11,182 nt of DNA from an uncultured Microcaldota archaeon (GTDB taxonomy: Archaea; Micrarchaeota; Micrarchaeia; Anstonellales; Bilamarchaeaceae), in the NCBI GenBank assembly GCA_903920925.1, contig CAIXOA010000022.1, positions 1 through 11,182 on the forward strand, written 5' to 3'. Shown piece by piece: positions 1 through 4,881 of this stretch. The notes under the pieces were generated by a model. The model was not told the DNA's origin and did not search any database. It saw only the letters and a list, made by a program, of their open reading frames with translations. A program made the position numbers and the translations under genes. Each line of letters starts with the position of its first letter. Position 1 is the first letter of the stretch.

Positions 1-222
1 CCCTTTAATCAGTGTTTCGGCTCCCCCAGATTCCCGCACAGTCCTTACGTTAGCTTTTTGCCATCCTACATGTTCTCCCACGTAGACAGAAACAAGTAGG
101 TCTGCGCTCACCACGAGGATATTCCTGAAGTTTTTTCTTGTGCCTTCAAAGATGGTTCCCGGTTCATTCGGAAAAGTTTTCGGTGCACTCCCCCCATCCG
201 TTTGCGAAAGATTCTTTTGCAT
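1..222 (-). CDS. Pseudo-receiver paralog, copy 3 (partial, C-terminus off window)
   Basis: Reading from an ATG at 222 to the left edge gives 74 open codons with no stop. The protein begins MQKNLSQTDGG and continues through NILVVSADLLVS and ANVRTVRESG to ETLIKG, where the window ends. It matches the two complete upstream genes in order: the MQK(N/H) start, a variable linker, a first beta strand of the type N(I/V)L(I/V)VSAD, an N-V/A-R-T/A-V/Q segment, and an E-x-L-I-(K/R) helix. It is therefore the third member of a tandem array and is not a shadow ORF. The fold resembles the first half of a response-regulator receiver domain. The phosphoacceptor strand lies outside the window, so its chemistry cannot be judged. 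A TATA box at 253-260 gives it its own promoter. It is more AT-rich than the other copies. Exact function is unknown. Confidence 0.75.
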   Translation of the reverse strand, partial: MQKNLSQTDGGSAPKTFPNEPGTIFEGTRKNFRNILVVSADLLVSVYVGEHVGWQKANVRTVRESGGAETLIKG

Positions 223-252
223 AAGTATCCCCAAGCGCATTCTCGCCTAAAA

Positions 253-260
253 TTTATAAA
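253..260 (-). promoter_or_regulatory. TATA box for pseudo-receiver copy 3
   Basis: TTTATAAA on the minus strand, 30 nt before the ATG at 222. This predicts a transcript start near 230 and a leader of only a few bases. It directly abuts the stop codon (261-263) of the upstream paralog, so there is essentially no other intergenic DNA. The same octamer sits at the same distance from the other array members. Confidence 0.6.
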
Positions 261-782
261 TCATCTTGGGCAGGCAGTTATCGGCCCGGGGAGCGCATGG
301 GGCCCGGTCTCAAGAATCTCCAATCCCCTGCTTAGAGTCGGGCTGAACATCTCGTTCTCCCTATGCATCACAAAGCCTGCGCCTTTCCTCAATAGTTCCA
401 ATTCAGGGCTGCCCTTCTCAAGGGCTTTCTCCATGCCCGGCAGGATGACCATCACATCCATGGAAGGATTCCCCATCTTCGCCAGTTCCAACAGCTTTAT
501 CGCCTCATTGGCTTCGAGATGCATAACAAGGAGGTCAATCCTGCCGCCCTGCCCCCTGATTAACGGTTCAGCCTCCTGGCAACTTTGCGCAGTCCTTGCG
601 TTCGCACTCCGGAGCCTTGACCATTCGGCCATATAGCTGGAAACGAACGAATCAGCGCTCACAATAAGCACATTTTGGTATTTCTGCCTAGGGGCATCCA
701 GCCTCGGAGCCTTCACCCTGCCCGCTTCCGCGGAGAAACTTACTCCTCCGCTCCCTTCGGTCGGTGAAAAGTGCTTCTGCAT
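261..782 (-). CDS. Pseudo-receiver (degenerate REC-like) protein, copy 2
   Basis: 173 aa. The ATG at 782 is chosen because it gives the MQKHFSPTE start shared with the next copy and lies 31 nt from a TATA box; an in-frame ATG at 947 would run back through the promoter into the upstream gene. After a linker of about 35 residues comes a receiver-like pattern. The first strand is NVLIVSAD, the second is about NARTAQS, and the third is RIDLLVMHLEAN. The fourth is DVMVILPG, and the fifth is GAGFVMHRE. In true receivers the third strand ends in the phosphorylated Asp; here that position is His. The conserved Lys of the fifth strand is also replaced. It probably cannot take part in ordinary phosphotransfer and may act by protein-protein contact. 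The C-terminal GPHALPGPITACPR tail is unique to this copy. Fold assignment is an inference from strand pattern, and the biological role is unknown. Confidence 0.75.
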   Translation of the reverse strand: MQKHFSPTEGSGGVSFSAEAGRVKAPRLDAPRQKYQNVLIVSADSFVSSYMAEWSRLRSANARTAQSCQEAEPLIRGQGGRIDLLVMHLEANEAIKLLELAKMGNPSMDVMVILPGMEKALEKGSPELELLRKGAGFVMHRENEMFSPTLSRGLEILETGPHALPGPITACPR

Positions 783-813
783 ATGAACCCCCGTGAAGGA
801 TTGCCGGTTAATC

Positions 814-821
814 TTTATAAA
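814..821 (-). promoter_or_regulatory. TATA box for pseudo-receiver copy 2
   Basis: TTTATAAA on the minus strand, 31 nt before the ATG at 782, predicting a start near 790 and a leader of about 8-10 nt. It lies in the 70-base gap between copies 1 and 2, downstream of an inverted repeat at 836-847. Confidence 0.6.
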
Positions 822-835
822 CCGTTTCGGGCGGG

Positions 836-847
836 GGTCGCACGACC
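836..847. repeat. Short perfect inverted repeat between paralogs
   Basis: GGTCG-CA-CGACC: 5-bp arms around a 2-base centre, placed just after the stop of copy 1 and 15 bp upstream of the copy 2 TATA box. It could be an operator near the transcription-factor-B site, a weak hairpin, or chance in GC-rich DNA. It is not repeated before the other copies. Confidence 0.3.
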
Positions 848-852
848 GAAGG

Positions 853-1338
853 CTAAATGGACCCGGTTTTGAGCAGGTCCAGGCCCCAATCCAGGGATTT
901 GCCGAACGTTTCGTCCTCCCGGTGCACCACAACGCCCGCGCCTTCATTCATGAGTTCCAGGTCCGGGCTGCCCCTTGCCAGCTCCCTTGCTTCTCCGGGC
1001 AGGATGGCCAGCACGTCCACACAGGGATTCCACGCCTTTGCCAGCCCCATCAGCCTTTTCGCATCTCCGTAATCCAGCTGCATCACGATGAGGGAAATCC
1101 TGCACCCCTGCCTCCTGACCAGCGTTTCTGCCTCCCTGCGGCTCTGCACGGCCCTTGCGTTGAGCCTTTGGAGGGCGGCCCACCTGGCCACGTGTTCGGA
1201 TACGGACTCGTCCTGGCTTACGATAAGCACGTTCCCGTGGTTCCTCCTCTGCCTTGCGCCGGCATCCCCGGGCTGGCTCGGAAAGCCCCCTCTTGCCCCG
1301 GCTTCTGCTGGCGAAAGATGCTTTTGCGTGGGAGCCAT
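853..1338 (-). CDS. Pseudo-receiver (degenerate REC-like) protein, copy 1
   Basis: 161 aa, starting MAPTQKHLSPAEAG. It aligns along its whole length with the 173-aa neighbour. The first strand is NVLIVSQD, then NARAVQS, then a third strand ISLIVMQLDYG, the fourth DVLAILPG and the last GAGVVVHRED. The expected phosphoacceptor Asp is Gln here, so this is also a receiver-like domain without the usual phosphorylation site. Compared with the paralogs the start has moved three codons upstream: the position of their initiator Met is Thr (ACG, 1327-1329), and a new ATG at 1338 lies only 21 nt from the TATA box, implying a nearly leaderless mRNA. This is the most GC-rich copy. No DNA-binding or enzymatic output domain is present. 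Function unknown. Confidence 0.75.
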   Translation of the reverse strand: MAPTQKHLSPAEAGARGGFPSQPGDAGARQRRNHGNVLIVSQDESVSEHVARWAALQRLNARAVQSRREAETLVRRQGCRISLIVMQLDYGDAKRLMGLAKAWNPCVDVLAILPGEARELARGSPDLELMNEGAGVVVHREDETFGKSLDWGLDLLKTGSI

Positions 1339-1359
1339 ATTTTGTTTTCCCTCTTAGAA

Positions 1360-1367
1360 TTTATAAA
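1360..1367 (-). promoter_or_regulatory. TATA box for pseudo-receiver copy 1
   Basis: TTTATAAA on the minus strand, 21 nt before the ATG at 1338 and 30 nt before the ACG codon that corresponds to the ancestral start. It lies between the tRNA-Arg 3' end (1395) and the gene, so the gene probably has its own promoter and does not depend on tRNA transcription. Confidence 0.6.
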
Positions 1368-1394
1368 GCATTTAGCGCGGCATGGGAATGTGTT

Positions 1395-1469
1395 CGGGCC
1401 CGGTGGGATTTGAACCCACGACCTACATCTTAGGAGGATGCCGCGCTATCCAGGCTGCGCTACGGGCCC
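1395..1469 (-). tRNA. tRNA-Arg (anticodon CCT)
   Basis: A full 75-nt cloverleaf reads on the minus strand. The 7-bp acceptor stem is perfect (GGGCCCG with CGGGCCC). The D stem is GCGC/GCGC, and the anticodon stem is GCATC/GATGT with one G-U pair. The loop CTCCTAA puts CCT at 34-36, which reads AGG (Arg). The T arm is GTGGG-TTCAAAT-CCCAC, and the discriminator base is G. The following bases are AACA, so CCA is not encoded and must be added by CCA transferase. No intron is seen. Confidence 0.96.
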
Positions 1470-1499
1470 TAATAAGCATATTTATAGTCGCGGCAATAC

Positions 1500-1506
1500 T
1501 TTAAAA
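1500..1506. promoter_or_regulatory. AT box, candidate shared promoter of tRNA-Arg and DUF192 gene
   Basis: TTTAAAA lies between the divergent tRNA (5' end 1469) and the DUF192 gene (ATG 1541). Its centre predicts a minus-strand start near 1477, 8 nt before the mature tRNA, and a plus-strand start near 1529, 12 nt before the ATG. A second AT stretch at 1478-1487 (CATATTTATA) is an alternative for the plus gene. Confidence 0.4.
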
Positions 1507-1540
1507 CCGTTCCCTGCCCAAAGCCAATTCGGTATTTTTT

Positions 1541-2002
1541 ATGGGTTTATTGGCGGGAAAGGCGAAGTATGTCATTCTCGTGATAATCATAGCTGCCGCA
1601 ATCTTCCTCCTCACCCAGAACCAGCATTCCGGAAAGGAGCAAATCACCATCATAAACAGCGCCGGCCAGCAAATCCCTGTATACGTGGAAATAGCGGACA
1701 ACATGCAAACGCTGGAGAAAGGGCTCATGTTCCGCAAATCCCTCCCAGAAGATGAAGGAATGCTCTTCGTATTCCCGCAATCCGGAAACTATGCGTTCTG
1801 GATGAAGAACACCCTAATCCCGCTGGATGCAATCTACATTTCGGAGAATGGGACAATCGTGGATGTCCTGCAGATGCAACCCTGCATCTCCGACCCATGC
1901 CCCAATTATGTCCCGGATGCTGAAGCCCGCTATGTTTTGGAAGTGAACAAGGGTTTCAGCGGAAGGCACGGGATAACAGAGGGCGACAAACTCATCCGCT
2001 AG
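1541..2002 (+). CDS. DUF192 (UPF0127) family protein, membrane-anchored
   Basis: 153 aa. Residues about 9-25 form one hydrophobic segment after a short basic start (MGLLAGKAKY), so the protein is probably anchored with its domain outside the membrane. The globular part carries the DUF192 signatures: E59KGLMFRKSLPEDEGMLFVF, then YAFWMKNTLIPLDAIYIS around residues 84-101, then VDVLQMQPC and a YVLEVNKGF stretch near 131-139. This is the expected length for the family in archaea. Two cysteines (C115, C120) lie in the loop where family members often have a short C-x(4)-C spacing and may form a disulfide outside the cell. The family's biochemical function is not established. No clear Shine-Dalgarno sequence is seen, in line with a short leader. 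Its last 11 bases overlap the convergent TrmB-like gene. Confidence 0.9.
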   Translation: MGLLAGKAKYVILVIIIAAAIFLLTQNQHSGKEQITIINSAGQQIPVYVEIADNMQTLEKGLMFRKSLPEDEGMLFVFPQSGNYAFWMKNTLIPLDAIYISENGTIVDVLQMQPCISDPCPNYVPDAEARYVLEVNKGFSGRHGITEGDKLIR

Positions 2003-2744
2003 CCTGCCCCCACATCAGCTCAAAGAACTTCCCGTAAGTATCCGCGAAATTCCTGTCCTTAATCAATAATCCGTAGGGCTCCTTTCCATAACTGATTAAG
2101 AAAAAGTACTCGTTCAGCACCCCGTACTCCGTATTCGTATCCATGTCCAGATACCTCACTTCTGTAAGCGGCATCCTCTCCCTCGCCTCCCCCCAGTCCT
2201 TCCCCGCCTTATTTACGAGCATTTTCAGTTTTACCTTATCCTTCACCCTCTTCTTGTGCACTATCTCCAAGAAAAAGCCCTCTAATTTTGAAAAGGATTC
2301 CAGAGGCGCGGATGCGATATAGTATTCATCTCCCTTCTTCCAGGAGTTGATTATTTCCATATAGAGAGACTTTATTCCCCGGATTCCCTTGAAGTACTTG
2401 AAATCTCTCATCCTCTCTTCCGGCCTTATGAGCTTCAATTTGGAGACGGATTCCAGCAGCTTTCCCTTCTCCTCCCTTATCTCCTTCTCCTTTTCTTCAA
2501 AAAGCTGGGAAAGCGCGTCCGGCTCCGAGGCCCTGAACACCTTTATGTTATTCACCAGCTTGTAGTTCACCAGCCCCTTCTCCAGCAAAATGCCTAGGAT
2601 GGAATAGATGTGCGAACTCGGGATTTTCGTCCTCTTGCATATCGCGCCGGTCTGGCTCTCCCCGTGCGCAAGCAAATCCAGGTAAACCACCGCCTCCTTT
2701 TCCGAGAGCCCCGCAGCCATGAGCGCCTCCACATCCCTATTCAT
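1992..2744 (-). CDS. TrmB-family transcriptional regulator
   Basis: 250 aa from the ATG at 2744. A GTG at 2753 would add three residues, but it falls at the predicted transcript start and inside an inverted repeat, so ATG is preferred. Residues about 5-75 form a winged helix (GLSEKEAVVYLDLLAHGE, a recognition segment around IPSSHIYSILGILLEKGLV, then a wing), typical of the TrmB N-terminal domain. Residues about 85-110 are strongly charged and helical (FEEKEKEIREEKG), a likely dimerisation coiled coil. The rest (about 115-250) resembles the TrmB C-terminal effector domain, including YYIASAPLESF. In the family this part senses sugars or other small ligands; the ligand here cannot be told. It is transcribed away from the HAD-fusion gene, which it may control along with itself. 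Confidence 0.88.
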   Translation of the reverse strand: MNRDVEALMAAGLSEKEAVVYLDLLAHGESQTGAICKRTKIPSSHIYSILGILLEKGLVNYKLVNNIKVFRASEPDALSQLFEEKEKEIREEKGKLLESVSKLKLIRPEERMRDFKYFKGIRGIKSLYMEIINSWKKGDEYYIASAPLESFSKLEGFFLEIVHKKRVKDKVKLKMLVNKAGKDWGEARERMPLTEVRYLDMDTNTEYGVLNEYFFLISYGKEPYGLLIKDRNFADTYGKFFELMWGQASG

Positions 2745-2752
2745 AGAAATCA

Positions 2753-2771
2753 CTACTACAATATTTAGTAG
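2753..2771. promoter_or_regulatory. Inverted repeat, candidate TrmB-type operator
   Basis: CTACTA-7 nt-TAGTAG, perfect 6-bp arms, lying between the AT box at 2775-2786 and the TrmB-like start at 2744. It spans the predicted minus-strand transcript start near 2754, the usual position for a repressor site that blocks initiation. Autoregulation is inferred; the sequence is not a known published operator. Confidence 0.45.
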
Positions 2772-2774
2772 CGA

Positions 2775-2786
2775 TTATTTAAATAA
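2775..2786. promoter_or_regulatory. Palindromic AT box, shared divergent promoter
   Basis: TTATTTAAATAA is a perfect 12-bp palindrome between the TrmB-like gene and the HAD-fusion gene. As a TATA box it predicts starts near 2754 on the minus strand and near 2806 on the plus strand, each about 10 nt before the chosen ATG. Confidence 0.55.
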
Positions 2787-2806
2787 GTGTTTATCGTGTT
2801 ATAATC

Positions 2807-2811
2807 AGGTG
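2807..2811 (+). promoter_or_regulatory. Shine-Dalgarno sequence deciding the HAD-fusion start
   Basis: AGGTG, complementary to the archaeal 16S rRNA 3' end, 6 nt before the ATG at 2818. It supports 2818 over the in-frame ATG at 2719, which lies inside the divergent TrmB-like gene. Confidence 0.5.
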
Positions 2812-2817
2812 CTAAAT

Positions 2818-4017
2818 ATGGTCGAACCAAAGACACAGGAAAAAGGGATTGTAAGCGCAAAGGAGGTTACTCCTGCGCCGAGGCAGTTCGGGAAGCAGGA
2901 TGGTCTTACCGTCGGTCCTTCCGGCAAACCACCGGAGCACATCGCTAAATTTGCCGATATGATAAGAGAAAATGGCGGGGCTGGCGCGTATCAGGTTGCA
3001 CGCATGTTGGGGGTTCCTGAACATTGTTGGGATCAGAATCTGTTGTTCAAGATTTTTAAGAAGGAAAAGCAGACCGGCGTTTCCTGTACGGAATTGATAG
3101 ATTTGGTTGTCCAGGCTATTTTCCTAAGCGACTCCAGCAGGGATTTTTATTCCTGGAGCCATACGGTCTGCCATCTGTTTGAGAATTACAGGCTTCCAAT
3201 CGACAACATTCATTCCTTTTTGGATGACCCGAGCCGCTTCGGTTCGGCAAAAAAACTGGTTGATGAGGGCGTAATACGTGCCATAAAAGCAGGAGAGCCC
3301 CACTGCATGTCACGAGTAGTGTGGCCACTGCTCTGCTATAACATCGATAAAATGGCTGCCGAAAATCTGGATGGAGAATTTCCATTCAAGCCCAAATCGC
3401 TGCAAGACGAAGCGTTTGTATCGATGCTTGTGACGGATAAGAGTTATGGTTATCATTCGAAACCGATTGAAATATTCTGCACAGCGAGGACTCCGAAGGA
3501 TTTGATAACCCAGCTTGTAAAATCTGGAGAAGGGGTGAGGGGTCGCGAGGCGAAGATGGTGGAGTTGGCTGATGCACTCAAAAGAGAAAATGCCATTACC
3601 GCGGAAGAAGCAGAGGCGTATGTCAGAAAAATATGCAAAGACGAATCGGCAAGTTACGATACTGTAAGGGACAACATTGCTGCGGCCCGGAATGCTTCAA
3701 AAATGGCAGACGGTCTCTACGTGGATGTTGATGGAACGCTTGTGATATATGGAAAACCGAATGAATGGGCACTCCAAAAAATGGTTAAGAGTGCAGATTC
3801 CGGCAAGAAAGTTACCATCTTTTCAGGAGGCAACCCGAAAGAACAGACGGAACTGCTGCGTGGGCTTGGAGTAGAAGAAAGGTTCCTTCCAGTGCTTCCA
3901 AAATCACAGTTCATTGGAATGGTTCTGGAAGAATTGATTGATGATACCATTCCAGAATACCAAGGCTTCAGGGCAGTTTCATGGATACGGCCCGATGGAG
4001 TTCCTGGCGGGTTGTAA
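2818..4017 (+). CDS. Unknown protein with C-terminal HAD-like phosphatase domain
   Basis: 399 aa from the ATG at 2818. Residues about 300-385 show the HAD motifs in order: YVDVDGTLV with D303 and D305 (motif I), TIFSGG with S336 (motif II), K362 in LPKSQ, and LIDDT with D375/D376 (motif III). All catalytic positions seem present, with little room for a cap domain, so an acidic-cap-free phosphatase or phosphotransferase acting on a large or accessible substrate is plausible. The first 300 residues are not recognised. They are mostly helical, with an unstructured, Pro/Lys/Gly-rich start (to about 38), a short Cys- and Trp-containing middle (W71, C90, W113, C118, C163, W169, C173), and an AEEAEAYVRK helix before the HAD part. 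Codon use is more AT-rich than in the neighbours (many TTG, GTT, ATA), suggesting possible transfer. It may be regulated by the divergent TrmB-like protein. Confidence 0.75.
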   Translation: MVEPKTQEKGIVSAKEVTPAPRQFGKQDGLTVGPSGKPPEHIAKFADMIRENGGAGAYQVARMLGVPEHCWDQNLLFKIFKKEKQTGVSCTELIDLVVQAIFLSDSSRDFYSWSHTVCHLFENYRLPIDNIHSFLDDPSRFGSAKKLVDEGVIRAIKAGEPHCMSRVVWPLLCYNIDKMAAENLDGEFPFKPKSLQDEAFVSMLVTDKSYGYHSKPIEIFCTARTPKDLITQLVKSGEGVRGREAKMVELADALKRENAITAEEAEAYVRKICKDESASYDTVRDNIAAARNASKMADGLYVDVDGTLVIYGKPNEWALQKMVKSADSGKKVTIFSGGNPKEQTELLRGLGVEERFLPVLPKSQFIGMVLEELIDDTIPEYQGFRAVSWIRPDGVPGGL

Positions 4018-4035
4018 GCCCATTCGCTATCCTTT

Positions 4036-4044
4036 GATTTTTTT
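4036..4044 (+). terminator. T-rich transcription terminator after HAD-fusion gene
   Basis: About 20 bases after the TAA stop there is GATTTTTTT followed by more pyrimidines (to 4050), with no strong hairpin. T-runs alone terminate archaeal transcription. It falls before the AT box of the next gene. Confidence 0.5.
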
Positions 4045-4055
4045 CTTTCCATTAT

Positions 4056-4064
4056 CTTTTAAAT
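4056..4064 (+). promoter_or_regulatory. Candidate TATA box for the asparagine-synthetase-like gene
   Basis: CTTTTAAAT, about 40 nt before the ATG pair at 4102/4105. It predicts a start near 4086 and a leader long enough to hold the GGTGG ribosome site at 4096-4100. Confidence 0.4.
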
Positions 4065-4095
4065 TCCATTCCGCAGAGTAGGAACTACGCATTCT

Positions 4096-4100
4096 GGTGG
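4096..4100 (+). promoter_or_regulatory. Shine-Dalgarno sequence of the asparagine-synthetase-like gene
   Basis: GGTGG lies 1 nt before the first ATG (4102) and 4 nt before the second (4105). The spacing favours 4105 as the real start; the two products differ by one Met. Confidence 0.4.
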
Positions 4101-4101
4101 A

Positions 4102-4881
4102 ATGATGCTAGTTGAACTCGCGAAGGCATTGGAGGAAAGCATCCAGCAAACATTAGAGGAAAGGCCGGGAATCGCCTTCTCCGGAGGGCTGGATTCCACC
4201 CTCATTGCGCACGTGGCGAAGAAGTACTCCGCACCGGAGCTGTTCACGGTAGGGACGGAAAGGTGCGAAGACCTCCAGTACGCGGAGGTGCTCGCACAAA
4301 AGATGGGCATGCCCCTGCATACCCGCATCCTTTCCCAGCCGGAAATAATGGAGTTCTACAAGACCGCCTATTCCATTTTCCCGGGCGACTTCCTCAAAGT
4401 GGAACTGCTCGTCCCCCTCTGTGCGGCGGGGGAGATGGCGCAGAAGGAAGGGATTGAAGTGATGCTTTTCGGCTCCGGCGCAGAGGAATTATTTGTGGGC
4501 TACGAGCGCTATTACATTTATGCGGCAGAAGGCGGGGATTTGGAAAAGCTCCTAAAAGAGGAATATTCCACCCTCAAGAACAGGGAAATAAAGATGATAA
4601 AGAAGGCGATGAGAAAATACGATATAGAAGCAAGGTTCCCCTTCTACAATCCCGAACTGGAAAAAATCGCCTTCTCCATTCCGCTCCAGCAGAGGATGGA
4701 GGACAGGAACCTGAAGAAATGCGTCCTGAGGGAGGCGGCAAAGTTCCTCGGAGTCCCGGAACTTGCGGTAAAGAGGAAGAAGAAAGCGCTCCAGTACGGG
4801 AGCGGAATCCACAATGTACTCCTCAAGAACTCCGAATATTTGTCCGGATTATTCCCGCCGAAGGAATCATGCGGTCCTTGA
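4102..4881 (+). CDS. Stand-alone asparagine-synthetase-type ATP-PPase (AsnB C-terminal domain)
   Basis: 259 aa (258 if started at the adjacent ATG at 4105). It contains only the synthetase half of AsnB-type enzymes. The PP-loop GIAFSGGLDST (about 23-33) binds ATP pyrophosphate. LFTVGTE and a QYAEVLAQKMG helix follow. FGSGAEELFVGYERY (about 134-148) corresponds to the AsnB motif with GADELFxGY, and EARFPFYNPELEKIAFSIP (about 177-195) and RKKKALQYGSGI (near 226-237) match the family's substrate and active-site segments. The N-terminal Ntn glutaminase, with its catalytic Cys2, is absent, so the enzyme would need free ammonia, a partner glutaminase, or another nucleophile. It probably adenylates a carboxylate and amidates it; asparagine is possible but not assured. 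The last 15 bases overlap the convergent secretion ATPase gene. Confidence 0.85.
   Translation: MMLVELAKALEESIQQTLEERPGIAFSGGLDSTLIAHVAKKYSAPELFTVGTERCEDLQYAEVLAQKMGMPLHTRILSQPEIMEFYKTAYSIFPGDFLKVELLVPLCAAGEMAQKEGIEVMLFGSGAEELFVGYERYYIYAAEGGDLEKLLKEEYSTLKNREIKMIKKAMRKYDIEARFPFYNPELEKIAFSIPLQQRMEDRNLKKCVLREAAKFLGVPELAVKRKKKALQYGSGIHNVLLKNSEYLSGLFPPKESCGP

Noticed and set aside
283-307. GC-rich mirror-symmetric stretch (GGCCCGGGG ... GGGGCCCGG)
   Set aside because: Mirror symmetry, not a reverse complement, so no hairpin; it lies inside the copy 2 coding region.
793-1413. 206-aa open frame on the plus strand
   Set aside because: Antisense to two paralogs supported by mutual alignment and matching promoters; it also runs into the tRNA.
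1395-1469. tRNA gene as an integration attachment site
   Set aside because: No integrase, no repeat of the tRNA 3' end elsewhere in the window, and no mobile genes.
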